A program made the position numbers and the translations under genes. The notes beneath the pieces are model-generated. The model did not search any database. It had not been told where the DNA came from and saw nothing but the letters and a program-made list of their open reading frames with translations. 64,000 nt of DNA from Lysinibacillus pinottii (GTDB lineage Bacteria > Bacillota > Bacilli > Bacillales_A > Planococcaceae): the NCBI RefSeq assembly GCF_024753545.1, contig NZ_JANTOO010000020.1, forward strand, positions 496,001-560,000, given 5' to 3'. Positions within the stretch are counted from its first letter, which is position 1. Each line of letters begins with the position of its first letter. Below are positions 8,502 through 17,495 of this stretch, piece after piece.

Positions 8502-9119
8502 ATGCTAACAAATTCAAAACAAACAATACTATTACTCCTTTCTCTATTATTCGTTTATGGCATGCTTGCCTTTACCTTTGCTAACCAAGCAGTATTTTGG
8601 TACATGTATGCATTTACTTTACTAGTATGTATTGCCATTGCCATACTAGCCGGTTCTATTGAAGATCAATTACCGACATGGCAATTTTTACTCTTTGGAA
8701 TTGGATACGGTACCATCACTTATGGTATTATTCGCTTCGGTTATTGGCTTGCTCCCTATATTAATAATAATTTAGTACAATCTGTTCATAAATTTTTAAC
8801 AAATTATGGACCACAAAATATTTGGCACTATGCATTACTTGTTTTTATTGTTGCCATCGGCGAAGAATTGTTTTGGCGTGGTTACATTCAGCAACAATTA
8901 AAACGCTTTATGCGCCCATCTTTGGCTGTCCTAGTTACGGCAGTTTTATGTGCCATTTCCATAGCCCTAAGCGGCTTTATTCTAGGCGTGGTTGCTGCAC
9001 TTGTGACAAGTATTATTTGGGGCTTCTTGTATGAATGGCGGAAAAGTATGCCACTTGTTATTGTAGCTCATGTTGTTTTTGTACTATTATTATTTTTAGT
9101 GTTACCTTTAACATCATAA
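8502..9119 (+). CDS. CPBP/CAAX-protease-like intramembrane protein with an incomplete active site
   Basis: 205 residues with about seven hydrophobic segments. The first family motif is present as GEELFWRGYIQQQL (EExxxR, about residues 125-138). The last motif is present as VIVAHVVFV (His near 192). The middle motif, normally FxxxH on the following helix, reads AISIALSG here, without His or Phe, so one expected catalytic/metal ligand is missing. I start at the ATG at 8502 (GGAGG six bases upstream) and not at 8454, which lies in a terminator. Bacterial members act in bacteriocin self-immunity or peptide processing; a role here is unknown. Confidence 0.8.
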   Translation: MLTNSKQTILLLLSLLFVYGMLAFTFANQAVFWYMYAFTLLVCIAIAILAGSIEDQLPTWQFLLFGIGYGTITYGIIRFGYWLAPYINNNLVQSVHKFLTNYGPQNIWHYALLVFIVAIGEELFWRGYIQQQLKRFMRPSLAVLVTAVLCAISIALSGFILGVVAALVTSIIWGFLYEWRKSMPLVIVAHVVFVLLLFLVLPLTS

Positions 9120-9180
9120 CATTATTATTTGGAAACATTTTAGCTTTACTAACGTTTAATTTAGAAAAGGAGGGTTTTTT

Positions 9181-9876
9181 ATGCAAAAAAAATTAGTTTC
9201 AATTCTTGCATTATTATTAACAGCAGTACTAGTTGTAGGTTGTAATACCTCTGAAAAAACAGGGGATTCAGATGCTCAACAAAATGAGCCGTCAAATACT
9301 GCTGCCGATCAAAAACCATCTGGTGATGAAACAGCAGGTGAAGCACAAGAGGAAGAGGATACAGATACACCTGCTTCAAATGAAACAAATACAGAGGATG
9401 TTTCCAAACAGCCACAACAAGATGTGACTTACAAACAAAATGGTGTAGATAAAACAGAAAAGGCAACTGAATCTAAAAGCGTTGATCAAAGCTATAAACT
9501 ACAACAACTTTCAGGATTCACATTGACACAAGAAGAGCCTGGTAAAGATATGTTAGTATCTAATGAAGATGATGAAGTGTTTATGCGTATTGAAACAATT
9601 GAGGCATCTCAATCAAGCTTTACTGAAGTAAAAACAGCAATGCAAGATTATATGAATGCTGTAGGTGAAACAGTCGCTTTAACTACTGATGAATTAGCTG
9701 TATTCAAGGATGTTCAAAATATTGAAGGTTATGTTGTAGACTTTGACACAGAGAAAGTAATTGGGGTTGTTTTTGAAAAAGATGGTCTCATTACAAAATT
9801 AACTATTCACGATAATGATAAGCAAGATTTAACAGATGCTATGATGAACATGGCAGCAACTATTTCTAAAAAATAA
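9181..9876 (+). CDS. Lipoprotein of unknown function
   Basis: 231 residues. A signal peptide with lipobox LVVGC gives lipidation at Cys21. Residues about 22-105 form a low-complexity acidic linker rich in E, T, D, N and Q, with two stretches of the type found in cell-wall spacers. The C-terminal part (about 105-231) looks like a small alpha/beta domain: LSGFTLTQEEPGKDMLVSN, then MRIETIE and VIGVVFEKDGLITKLTI. The ribosome site AAAAGGAGGG is strong. No homologous family is recognised. It ends at the terminator at 9892. Confidence 0.85.
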   Translation: MQKKLVSILALLLTAVLVVGCNTSEKTGDSDAQQNEPSNTAADQKPSGDETAGEAQEEEDTDTPASNETNTEDVSKQPQQDVTYKQNGVDKTEKATESKSVDQSYKLQQLSGFTLTQEEPGKDMLVSNEDDEVFMRIETIEASQSSFTEVKTAMQDYMNAVGETVALTTDELAVFKDVQNIEGYVVDFDTEKVIGVVFEKDGLITKLTIHDNDKQDLTDAMMNMAATISKK

Positions 9877-9891
9877 TAATTCATACTAAGG

Positions 9892-9926
9892 AAGGACGAT
9901 AGACAACTTGTCTCTATCGTCCTTTT
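9892..9926 (+). terminator. Intrinsic terminator of the lipoprotein gene
   Basis: AAGGACGATAGA (9892-9903) pairs perfectly with TCTATCGTCCTT (9913-9924), followed by TTT. Confidence 0.85.
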
Positions 9927-9971
9927 ATGTATGTATAAGCTCTTTGTGATATCTTACTTTTTCCACATGAT

Positions 9972-10001
9972 AAAAAAGTTGTCTCAAATGAATGAGACAA
10001 C
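9972..10001 (-). terminator. Intrinsic terminator of the MarR gene
   Basis: GTTGTCTCA and TGAGACAAC form a 9-bp stem with six T on the minus strand, four bases after the regulator stop. Confidence 0.88.
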
Positions 10002-10004
10002 GTT

Positions 10005-10451
10005 TTAATAAGATAAATCTTTAATAGAAAGGCCCATTTTCTTTAATAATGTAATAGCTTGCTCTTTTTCTTCTGAAGATAATACACTCATTATTTCATG
10101 CAAATGCTGCTCGTGTTTTGGGAATAGTTCTCCCATAAATGCTTCGCCCTCATCCGTGATTTCTGCATATGTCACACGGCGATCTGAAGGACAAGACACA
10201 CGCAATAAGTAGCCTCTTTTTTCAAGCTTATCAATGACATACGTAATAGACCCACTGGCAAGTAAAATTTTATTGCCAATTTGCTGTAATGGCTGTCTTC
10301 CTTTATGATAAAGAAGCTCAAGTACAGCAAATTCAGTTGGGTTTAAACCATTATCCTGAAATAATTGATGTGTTGTCTCATTAATAGCCTTAAGTGCACG
10401 TGACAATACAATATATAATTTTAAAGATTGTTTTAAGTCTTCTGACGTCAT
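10005..10451 (-). CDS. MarR-family regulator, MhqR-like
   Basis: A 148-residue winged-helix dimer. The core GLNPTEFAVLELLYHKG, QQIGNKILLASGSITYVIDKL (recognition helix) and the wing PSDRRVTYAEITDEG match what I recall of Bacillus MhqR (YkvE), a repressor of hydroquinone/azoreductase genes. It has one cysteine, in the wing (SCPSDRR), at the position of MhqR's conserved Cys-Pro. A GAGG site precedes the ATG. No mhq target genes are adjacent. With the YodB/CatR-like gene at 5555, this is the second candidate electrophile regulator within 5 kb. Confidence 0.8.
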   Translation of the reverse strand: MTSEDLKQSLKLYIVLSRALKAINETTHQLFQDNGLNPTEFAVLELLYHKGRQPLQQIGNKILLASGSITYVIDKLEKRGYLLRVSCPSDRRVTYAEITDEGEAFMGELFPKHEQHLHEIMSVLSSEEKEQAITLLKKMGLSIKDLSY

Positions 10452-10571
10452 ATTCTTTTCCTCTCACTTCGCTCTTTATACTTGACATTATAGCGATATT
10501 AGAAAAGCATTGTCAAAAGCATTATCTGATTTAGAAGGTTATATTGTTGTTATTCAACCATTTTTCTCTCT

Positions 10572-12050
10572 TTATGTGACTAAATAGGCAGAATCTTTTG
10601 TGGACACTTCGAGTGTATCCACTTGATTAAATGTATAGATTGGGAACTGCAGATGGAAGCATGTCCCCTTCTGTAATTCACTATTAACACCTATAATTCC
10701 ATCGTGCTCTTCTATAACTTTTTTCACGAAAGCAAGGCCCAGTCCTGTCCCTGATGATTTTGTCGTGTAAAAAGGCTGGAATAGGTTTTGAAGGGTTGTG
10801 CTATCCATTCCAACGCCTTCATCTTTAATTGTAAGTTCAACAATCGCGCAGTCATTTGTAGTCATTTCTACAGTAATCGTACCACCATTGTTCATGGATT
10901 CCATCGCATTTTTGATAAGATTCATTAACACTTGCTTTAATCGATTTTCATTTCCGCCGATATAAACTTGATTTGGATTTGAAATGTACTGAATCATAAT
11001 ATTTTTCATGAGTGCATCTGGTAACATGAACTCAATGACTTGCTTCACGATATGATCTAGTTCCAGCAACTCCACTTTCATAGTTGATGGCTTGGACAAA
11101 ACTAAAAGTTCTGATAAAATTTGCTCCATTCGTTGAAGCTCACTATCAATGACAGAGAGATACATGCGTGATTCATCATCCGCATTTATCTTTAATAAAT
11201 CAGTAAACCCCTTTAAAGAAGTTAATGGGTTACGAATTTCATGCGCAATACTCGCTGCCATTTGTCCAACAACATTTAAAGCATGTTGATGTTCAACTTT
11301 ATGTTGAAGTTGCTTCTTCTCTGTTTCATCATTAATAACTGTGACAATAATATTATTGTATTCATCAAAGATACTGGATATTTCATAATAGCAAGTTCTA
11401 CTTACTTGGGTTTCATCGACAACGTGAAGACTTGCATGTTTTTCACCCATTAATTTAGAAAGATAGGATGTAATCTGCCCTTTTTTCAATGTAAATAAAT
11501 CAAATATATGCTGATGAGCTTTATGGAGTAACTGCGAGCTTTCTACTTTTAGAAACATTTCTGCATACTTATTAAGCCCAAGAATAATACCGCTAGCATC
11601 ACTCACAATAACAGCATAAGGTAAGTAATCATATGCATTAAAGGATTGAGATCTTTCATGCTCTTGACTAACGTATAATTTATGGGCAACATCATCATTT
11701 AATGTTGAAATTTGCGCAACAATTTCTTCGGCATTTGGGTCATAGAAACATTTAAAAGATAACATTTCGTACTCATTCCCAACTGTGCGAATGTTGAAAA
11801 TTTCTTCTGATCGTAAATCCTTTTGTAATTGTTGGACGAATTTCGCCCATTTAAATTTAGACGGCTCGTCCATAGCCAAATTACCAATAAACGTTAAATT
11901 AAGATTAAAAAGTTGGATAGCAGCCTCATTGACGTTCAAAATTTTCCCTGCTTTATTGAGTATAAGTGTTGGTGACGAAGTACTTTTCATAAGATTTCCA
12001 AAACATTGATTAATATCATTTTGCTTCAACTTTCTCACCGAACCTTTCAA
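10572..12050 (-). CDS. Soluble PAS-domain histidine kinase, sporulation-kinase-like
   Basis: About 490 residues, no membrane segment. Two PAS-like domains occupy residues about 15-115 and 130-235. The HisKA box reads MAASIAHEIRNPLTSLKGF (phospho-His near 268). The ATPase domain shows the N box (LMNLIKNAMESMNNGG), G1 (DEGVGM), the F box (FQPFYTTK) and G2 (GTGLGL). No response regulator is nearby, so it is an orphan kinase, as are the Kin enzymes that feed Spo0F. The start is uncertain: TTG 12050, GTG 12038 or TTG 12029, the last 12 bases after AAAGG. Confidence 0.85.
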   Translation of the reverse strand: MKGSVRKLKQNDINQCFGNLMKSTSSPTLILNKAGKILNVNEAAIQLFNLNLTFIGNLAMDEPSKFKWAKFVQQLQKDLRSEEIFNIRTVGNEYEMLSFKCFYDPNAEEIVAQISTLNDDVAHKLYVSQEHERSQSFNAYDYLPYAVIVSDASGIILGLNKYAEMFLKVESSQLLHKAHQHIFDLFTLKKGQITSYLSKLMGEKHASLHVVDETQVSRTCYYEISSIFDEYNNIIVTVINDETEKKQLQHKVEHQHALNVVGQMAASIAHEIRNPLTSLKGFTDLLKINADDESRMYLSVIDSELQRMEQILSELLVLSKPSTMKVELLELDHIVKQVIEFMLPDALMKNIMIQYISNPNQVYIGGNENRLKQVLMNLIKNAMESMNNGGTITVEMTTNDCAIVELTIKDEGVGMDSTTLQNLFQPFYTTKSSGTGLGLAFVKKVIEEHDGIIGVNSELQKGTCFHLQFPIYTFNQVDTLEVSTKDSAYLVT

Positions 12051-12249
12051 AAGAGTAAGAAACCTCTAAATCGAATTTTGAGCCTTTACTATACATTATG
12101 ACAGTACGATTCTATTATTACAAAATTTAGTAAATTTAAGTATTTTAAATTATTTCACGAACTGTTCACAAAATAAATAGGTAAAAAGAATTATATTGTA
12201 CGTCAAATACTTGACTGATACAATTAGAAATTGAAAGGAAGATTATTGT

Positions 12250-13989
12250 ATGAATACTATTTTAACTACTTTAAATGCAAAGTATATACACACAAACTTA
12301 GCATTACGCTATTTAAAAGGTGCCGCTGCGCCCGAATTCAATCCAATTATAGCAGAATATACAATTAAAGACCCTGCTTTTAATATTGTATCAGATTTGT
12401 TCCAAAAAAAACCTGATATTATTGGATTTAGTTGTTATATTTGGAATATTGAAGAAACAATTCATGTCATTAAAATGTTAAAAACAGTCTGTCCAAATGT
12501 TAAAATTTTGCTTGGAGGCCCTGAAGTTTCTTACGATTCTCACCATTGGCTACGTCGTATACCTGAAGTAGATTTCATCGTGATGGGTGAAGGAGAAATT
12601 TCATTTAAACAATTGTTACGTTATTTACACGGAGAAATATTATTGGAGGAAGTTCCTGGGATTTGCTATTTGGAGGACGGGAAAGTCAAAATTCACGCTC
12701 AGCCACCTAAGATAGATTTGCGTGAATTAGCAAGTCCGTTTCGCTTTGAAGAGGACCTTCCTCATCTTGGGAAACGCATACAGTACATTGAAACAAGTAG
12801 AGGCTGTCCGTTTAGCTGCCAATTCTGTTTATCTTCAATAGAAGTTGGTGTTCGTTACTTTAACCGTGAAAAAATAAAAGAAGATATTCGTTTCTTAATG
12901 GATAATGGCGCTAGAACTATAAAATTTGTGGATCGAACGTTTAATATAAGCCGAAGTTACGCTATGGAAATGTTCCAGTTTTTAATTGATGAACATAAAC
13001 CCGGTGTTGTATTCCAGTTTGAGATTACTGCCGATATTATGCGTCCTGAAGTTATCCAATTTTTAAATGACAATGCACCGAGAGGTCTATTCCGTTTCGA
13101 AATCGGTGTTCAATCCACAAACGATTTAACAAATACACTTGTACAACGTCGTCAAAACTTTGAAAAACTAAAACGAACCGTGACAATGGTTAAAGAAGGC
13201 GGAAAAATCGATCAACATTTAGATTTAATAGCAGGTTTACCAGAAGAGGATTACGCAAGCTTCCGTCAAACATTCAATGATGTTTTTGCCATGCGACCAG
13301 AAGAACTTCAACTTGGTTTTTTAAAACTTTTACGTGGTACAGGCCTTCGAGTGGAGGCTGAAAAGTTTGGTTATACGTACGTTGACCTAGCTCCTTATGA
13401 AATCTTTTCTAATAATGTCCTCACATTTGATGATATTGTTCGCATTAAACATGCAGAGGATGTTCTAGAGAAATATTGGAATGATCATCGTATGGACCAT
13501 ACAATCGAATATTTAGTGACAGAGGTCTTCGATACACCTTTTGACTTTTTCCAAAGCTTTGGTACGTATTGGGAAACTAAAGGATGGTCCCGTATTGGCC
13601 ATCAATTAGAAGATTTATTCCGTCGTTTACTAATGTTCTTAGAAACTGTGGATGGTGCAAATTTAAACATTATTCAGAGCTTAATGCAACTAGATTATCT
13701 AACGGCTCAGCAATTCCAACCACGTAAATTATGGTGGAAGGAACGTCCAACAGAAGAGCAACAAAAATTAATCTATCAGACATTACGTGAAAATCCAGCT
13801 ATCGCAGGTGAGGAATTTGCAGACTTTAAACTCACTGAGAAAGAGCTATTTAAGCATACTTTGGTCATCCCGCATTCTCTCAATTATGATGATTTCCTGA
13901 ATGGCAAAATTGTACAAAAAGATGGCTATCTCTTAACCTATTTCCGTCATGGTCAAGCTCCTTACTTTGCAACAATCCACACTCTTTAA
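12250..13989 (+). CDS. B12-binding-domain radical SAM protein (DUF4080)
   Basis: 579 residues. The N-terminal part (about 1-140) is a cobalamin-binding-like Rossmann domain (TNLALRYLKG, ILLGGPEVSYD, FIVMGEGE). A radical SAM domain follows with the [4Fe-4S] motif RGCPFSCQFCLSS (CxxxCxxC near residue 195). The C-terminal DUF4080 extension, beyond about 400, is rich in W, F and Y (KLWWKERPTEEQ). Enzymes of this class do methyl transfer or other radical chemistry; the substrate of this subfamily is not known to me. A GAAAGGAAG site precedes the ATG, and a terminator follows 9 bases after the stop. Confidence 0.88.
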   Translation: MNTILTTLNAKYIHTNLALRYLKGAAAPEFNPIIAEYTIKDPAFNIVSDLFQKKPDIIGFSCYIWNIEETIHVIKMLKTVCPNVKILLGGPEVSYDSHHWLRRIPEVDFIVMGEGEISFKQLLRYLHGEILLEEVPGICYLEDGKVKIHAQPPKIDLRELASPFRFEEDLPHLGKRIQYIETSRGCPFSCQFCLSSIEVGVRYFNREKIKEDIRFLMDNGARTIKFVDRTFNISRSYAMEMFQFLIDEHKPGVVFQFEITADIMRPEVIQFLNDNAPRGLFRFEIGVQSTNDLTNTLVQRRQNFEKLKRTVTMVKEGGKIDQHLDLIAGLPEEDYASFRQTFNDVFAMRPEELQLGFLKLLRGTGLRVEAEKFGYTYVDLAPYEIFSNNVLTFDDIVRIKHAEDVLEKYWNDHRMDHTIEYLVTEVFDTPFDFFQSFGTYWETKGWSRIGHQLEDLFRRLLMFLETVDGANLNIIQSLMQLDYLTAQQFQPRKLWWKERPTEEQQKLIYQTLRENPAIAGEEFADFKLTEKELFKHTLVIPHSLNYDDFLNGKIVQKDGYLLTYFRHGQAPYFATIHTL

Positions 13990-13997
13990 TAAGAAAC

Positions 13998-14043
13998 GCT
14001 AGACTGATTTAACGATCAGGACTAGCTTTTTTTATTTGTCTTA
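13998..14043 (+). terminator. Intrinsic terminator of the radical SAM gene
   Basis: GCTAG...CTGAT pairs with ATCAG...CTAGC around a small internal bulge, followed by seven T. Confidence 0.75.
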
Positions 14044-14503
14044 AACAATTCTTAAAGATACACTCAAAAGGAAATGTAGAGCTCCTATCGCTTTTCTGCA
14101 TCCTTAATCTAGTAGTCAAGTATTCACAGCGAATCTAAAAATGATTAGGGCAAATTTCTTAAAGGTAGACGATTTATAGGTTGAAAATATACCCAATTAA
14201 AATTTCCATACTCGGGAAATTAATTTTTAAATTTTCCAAAAATTTTGTGACAGTTTACTCATTTAGACATTTTGGTAACGAATGGAGCCCTTATATTCTA
14301 CGCCAAAAATCTGGTCGTCTTAGAATATCAGCCAATAATTTCACATTTATTAGTATGGTGTTTTTATGTATTTTTTATTTTATTGGAACTACCTAGTCCT
14401 TTTCAATAGTTAATTTTCGATTTTAAAAAAAGTATATGATTTATTAATAGATGGTTTTTTAGTGTATAGACATCTGTAATGACAATATTCGACAATTTTA
14501 TAT

Positions 14504-14530
14504 CTTTCTTCTATATATAATAGAAGAAAG
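14504..14530. repeat. 27-bp perfect palindrome
   Basis: The arms CTTTCTTCTAT (14504-14514) and ATAGAAGAAAG (14520-14530) are perfect 11-mers around ATATA. Just upstream is TTCGACAAT (14488-14496), a near-consensus Spo0A box on the minus strand. No clear gene is attached, so its role is unknown. Confidence 0.6.
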
Positions 14531-14581
14531 TCCTTTACCCTTCTATGCTATTACCAGCTACCGATAAGAGGATGGATTCGA

Positions 14582-14632
14582 ATGACAGCTTTAAATATGA
14601 ATGCACAATCATGCAGCTATGAAGCTCCCTAA
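14582..14632 (+). CDS. Possible 16-residue peptide or gene remnant
   Basis: The reading frame MTALNMNAQSCSYEAP has an AGAGG site about 10 bases upstream and lies just after the palindrome at 14504. It may be a peptide gene or simply the 5' end of a gene truncated by the decay that follows. Evidence is thin. Confidence 0.2.
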   Translation: MTALNMNAQSCSYEAP

Positions 14633-14668
14633 CATGAACACTAATACTTAATGGCTTTGACAAAAAAA

Positions 14669-14730
14669 GGGCAATATCAACATTCCCCCTCAACAGTTTC
14701 TTATATATCAACGTTCTGAAGGTGTTATCC
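14669..14730. repeat. Diverged direct repeat, copy 1 of 2
   Basis: A 62-bp segment starting GGGCAAT and ending GGTGTTATCC. It is about 84% identical by hand count (10 mismatches, no gaps) to 15470-15531. The best-kept part is the final 30 bases, with TTATATATCAA and GTTCTGAA in common. Confidence 0.75.
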
Positions 14731-15469
14731 TTTAAAACCTCTAATTCATTTAACAGATTTAGTGTAGTTGGCGTATTATAGTGTCATTACATTTGTCTTG
14801 ACGTATTTCGACAGGAAGTCATTAATTTCACTGACAACACCTACTAGTATTAATACAATTTTATTGTATGGCCTTCATGTATTGGAAAGGTGGAAATTAA
14901 AATGTATATTTGAACAAATAAAAGAACATCAAATACCTGTAGGATGATATTAAAAAAAAGGAATTCCTACTAGTTGCTGAGCAATTTACTGATGATGAAA
15001 TCATAGAAGGATCTGCAGTCTTCCCGCCCCCGCCTGCAACATCATCAATTCCAATTGACGAATTAATAAAAATTAAATGAACTTATGGTTGCCAGTATTT
15101 TAATAAAAGAAGATTTGATACGAAGAAGAAACAACTTTTAGGTATCTAGGTTTAAAGCTGCTCTGGCCTTAATACGTATATTAATTGATTATAGGACTTG
15201 AAGGTTTAAAGCAACTAATTAATACAAAAGAAAAGGACTTACAAAGTGAATAAACAGAAAAGACCAGATACGAACATTTTATGATCGCCTGGTTGACTAT
15301 TTTAATGATTTAAAAGCACTGATGAGTACTCTTTACTTTAAACTTCAATGGCTCAAAAACATCAGTTGATGACTTTGCTTCTACTTCCACATACCAGCGC
15401 CTTCGCCCCTTCTAGGTATTTTGCATATTCTAATTGATTTTTGATAATGACCTTATGGGGGCAAAAAGG

Positions 15470-15531
15470 GGGCAATCCCACGATTACCCCTCAACAAATC
15501 CTTATATATCAATGTTCTGAAAGTGTTATCC
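15470..15531. repeat. Diverged direct repeat, copy 2 of 2, overlapping the ktr stop codon
   Basis: Matches 14669-14730 without gaps. Its last six bases run into the 3' end of the K+ transporter gene, whose stop codon is at 15526-15528. Similarity ends there. The two copies bracket about 740 bp of decayed DNA. Confidence 0.75.
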
Positions 15532-16881
15532 GATTATTACGCGTTCCTTTGGATAATGGAATTTCGATTTCTTACCTCGTCCTCCACCGCCAAGTGTATA
15601 AAGGAAGGATATTAAGCCGACTCGACCAATGAACATTAAAATAATAATAATAATTTTACCAATGACTGATAAATCAGAAGTTATTCCTAATGACATACCA
15701 CAAGTACCGAACGCAGAGGTGATTTCAAAAATAATTTGAATAAGGGAGGCATGTGGCTCTGTAATAAGCAAAATAATCGTTGCAATTAAAACCATGAAAA
15801 AGGCTAATAAGATGACAACGAAGGAGCGGAAAACATCAATTAAATGAATTTCTCGCCCAAACACTTGAATATCCTCTCTCCCTCTTGCAAATGTAATTAA
15901 AAATAATATGGCTATGGCAAAAGTAGTTGTTCGAATTCCTCCCCCCACTGAACTTGGAGAAGAACCTATGAACATGAGAAAGCTCATAAAAATATCTGTC
16001 GCCTCACTAAATGTCGTCACATCATAAGTTGTAAGCCCAGCAGATCTTGTAGATACAGAATGGAACATTGCTGAAAAAAGCGCCTCATGCCAGGACATTT
16101 CCTTGAAAGAATGGAAGGATTCGAGAAGTAAAATGACCAGAGCACCTACAACAAATAGAATGGCATAAGTAGACGTAGTGATTTTTGTAAACAAGCTAAA
16201 TCGAAAATTCGCATGTCGCTTGAGTAAGAAAGTCTTTAGTTCAATTAATACTGGGAAACCGATTGCCCCTAACACAATAAGTACCATTGTCACCAACTGA
16301 ACAAAATAATCATCATGGAATGGCAATAAGCTCATTCCCGTAATATCAAATCCTCCATTGGTCGTAGCAGAAATTGAAGCAAAGATTCCATGTAAAAATG
16401 CTTCTTCTAACGTATCAAAATAATTGGTAAAATGGAGCGTTAAGATAACCGTACCTGCTACCTCGATACCAATTAGTATTTTTAAAATTTCACGTATTAA
16501 TTTCACAACACCAGACAAATTGTACTGATTATGGTCAATCATAATTAACTGACGCTCGCGCATCCCTATTTTTTTCCCAACTAATAGCCACACAAAGGTA
16601 CCCAGTGACATAATACCAATTGCGCCTAACTGTAAAATAACAAGAATCATCACAAGTCCAAATTTCGTATACGTTTCGGAAATATTAATGGTTGTTAAAC
16701 CAGTTACACTTACTGCACTTACCGCCGTAAATAGACTATCTAAAAAGGAAACCTTTACTCCTTCTTGATGAACCCCTGGAAGCCGTAATAACAGGAAGGA
16801 AATCGCTATCGCTATGAAATAATAAGATACAAGTACCTGAAATGGTGTGACAAGTCTATTGGAAGTTTTTTTCCAAGGCAC
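15526..16881 (-). CDS. Ktr/Trk-type potassium transporter membrane subunit
   Basis: 451 residues. Four pore repeats each carry the selectivity-filter glycine: SVTGLTT (about 62), TTNGGFD (about 177), STRSAGLTT (about 281) and GTCGMSL (about 393). This is the TrkH/KtrB/KtrD fold. The start is taken at the GTG at 16881, with GAGGGG eight bases upstream; a longer frame to 16911 lacks a site. The usual regulatory RCK partner (KtrA/KtrC) is not adjacent, so this resembles KtrD, whose partner is encoded elsewhere. The last codons overlap one copy of the 62-bp repeat. Confidence 0.92.
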   Translation of the reverse strand: MPWKKTSNRLVTPFQVLVSYYFIAIAISFLLLRLPGVHQEGVKVSFLDSLFTAVSAVSVTGLTTINISETYTKFGLVMILVILQLGAIGIMSLGTFVWLLVGKKIGMRERQLIMIDHNQYNLSGVVKLIREILKILIGIEVAGTVILTLHFTNYFDTLEEAFLHGIFASISATTNGGFDITGMSLLPFHDDYFVQLVTMVLIVLGAIGFPVLIELKTFLLKRHANFRFSLFTKITTSTYAILFVVGALVILLLESFHSFKEMSWHEALFSAMFHSVSTRSAGLTTYDVTTFSEATDIFMSFLMFIGSSPSSVGGGIRTTTFAIAILFLITFARGREDIQVFGREIHLIDVFRSFVVILLAFFMVLIATIILLITEPHASLIQIIFEITSAFGTCGMSLGITSDLSVIGKIIIIILMFIGRVGLISFLYTLGGGGRGKKSKFHYPKERVIIG

Positions 16882-17044
16882 TTTAACAACCCCTCTACAT
16901 ATGATGCCCAACTAGATAGATTATAGTATAGAAAAAATACAAGAAAAAAGAAAGAGGAATAGTGATTACTATACTTTTCGACTCGATAAAGAATAAATAT
17001 AATTGGATGATTCGAAATACTTTTTTCATTTTGGAGGTGAAGTT

Positions 17045-17128
17045 TTGAATAAGTGGTTAAAGGCTTGGAGTATTTTTATTTTTACAATTGGAGGCTTATT
17101 AGTAGTACTACTAATTGGTTTGATATAG
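17045..17128 (+). CDS. Predicted 27-residue single-pass membrane peptide
   Basis: TTG start with GGAGGTG five bases upstream, then NKWLKAWSIFIFTIGG and a strongly hydrophobic tail LLVVLLIGLI. A hairpin follows at 17155. It is divergent from the K+ transporter, separated by about 160 bases. The perfect ribosome site, membrane-like composition and terminator argue for a real gene. Possible roles include a small transporter subunit or a toxin-like peptide; none can be shown. Confidence 0.55.
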   Translation: MNKWLKAWSIFIFTIGGLLVVLLIGLI

Positions 17129-17154
17129 ATAGTGGAAATAATAAAAAATGTATA

Positions 17155-17202
17155 AAGCGGCTTGCGCTCTGAATTCTAAGGACTCAAGCCGTTTAATTGT
17201 TT
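17155..17202 (+). terminator. Likely terminator of the 27-residue peptide gene
   Basis: AAGCGGCTTG (17155-17164) pairs, with one G-U, with CAAGCCGTTT (17185-17194). The T run is interrupted. Confidence 0.55.
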
Positions 17203-17304
17203 CTGGTAGCGATATTGATTTTAAAATAAATAGCGTCATTTATCGCTGAATCTAACTCTCCATTGAATATAGTCTTCCAAAGCCGCTCATTTTAACTCTT
17301 TTGA

Positions 17305-17480
17305 TTAAATTTCACATGAAGTAGCTGCCTGTAATTCATCACGTCCATTTGCCTCATATTTCATTTTCCAGCTATATAAAGTTTGAGGTTGTAATGAAAA
17401 CCTTTCGTACAATGGCCAGATAGTAAAGTGACCTTCCTCGAACAATTGAAGGATATGTCATTTTAACTCGATTGGATGTT
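17305..17480 (-). pseudogene. Transposase OrfA-like helix-turn-helix remnant (IS3-type)
   Basis: The minus strand reads HILQLFEEGHFTIWPLYERF, then SLQPQTLYSWKMKYEANG and RDELQAATSCEI, ending at a stop at 17305. This is the helix-turn-helix of IS3/IS150-type OrfA proteins (the LYSWxxKYEANG element is characteristic). An in-frame TGA precedes HILQ, and there is no DDE part or second ORF, so only an inactive N-terminal piece remains. The precise IS family is not determined. Confidence 0.6.
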
Positions 17481-17495
17481 TATTTCATCCAAAAA

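Larger units (their letters stand above)
14044..15525 (+). other. Decayed intergenic region of 1.48 kb without an intact gene
   Basis: No credible intact CDS. Short open fragments in shifting plus-strand frames look like broken genes: about 14755-14945 (contains LKCIFEQIKEHQIPVG), 14955-15080 (EFLLVAEQFTDDEIIEG ... DELIKIK), 15190-15255 (GLEGLKQLINTKEKDLQ) and 15260-15370 (RTFYDRLVDYFNDLKAL). None is recognisable. A diverged 62-bp direct repeat lies at 14669 and 15470, and a 27-bp palindrome at 14504. Probably the scar of a lost or degraded element; this is inference. Confidence 0.5.

Noticed and set aside
14181..14396. 71-codon plus-strand frame beginning MKIYPIKIS
   Set aside because: No ribosome site, no family pattern, AT-driven composition in a decayed region.
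14800..14830. TTCGACAG as another Spo0A box
   Set aside because: Only the core matches, and it lies inside a decayed reading frame with no promoter nearby.
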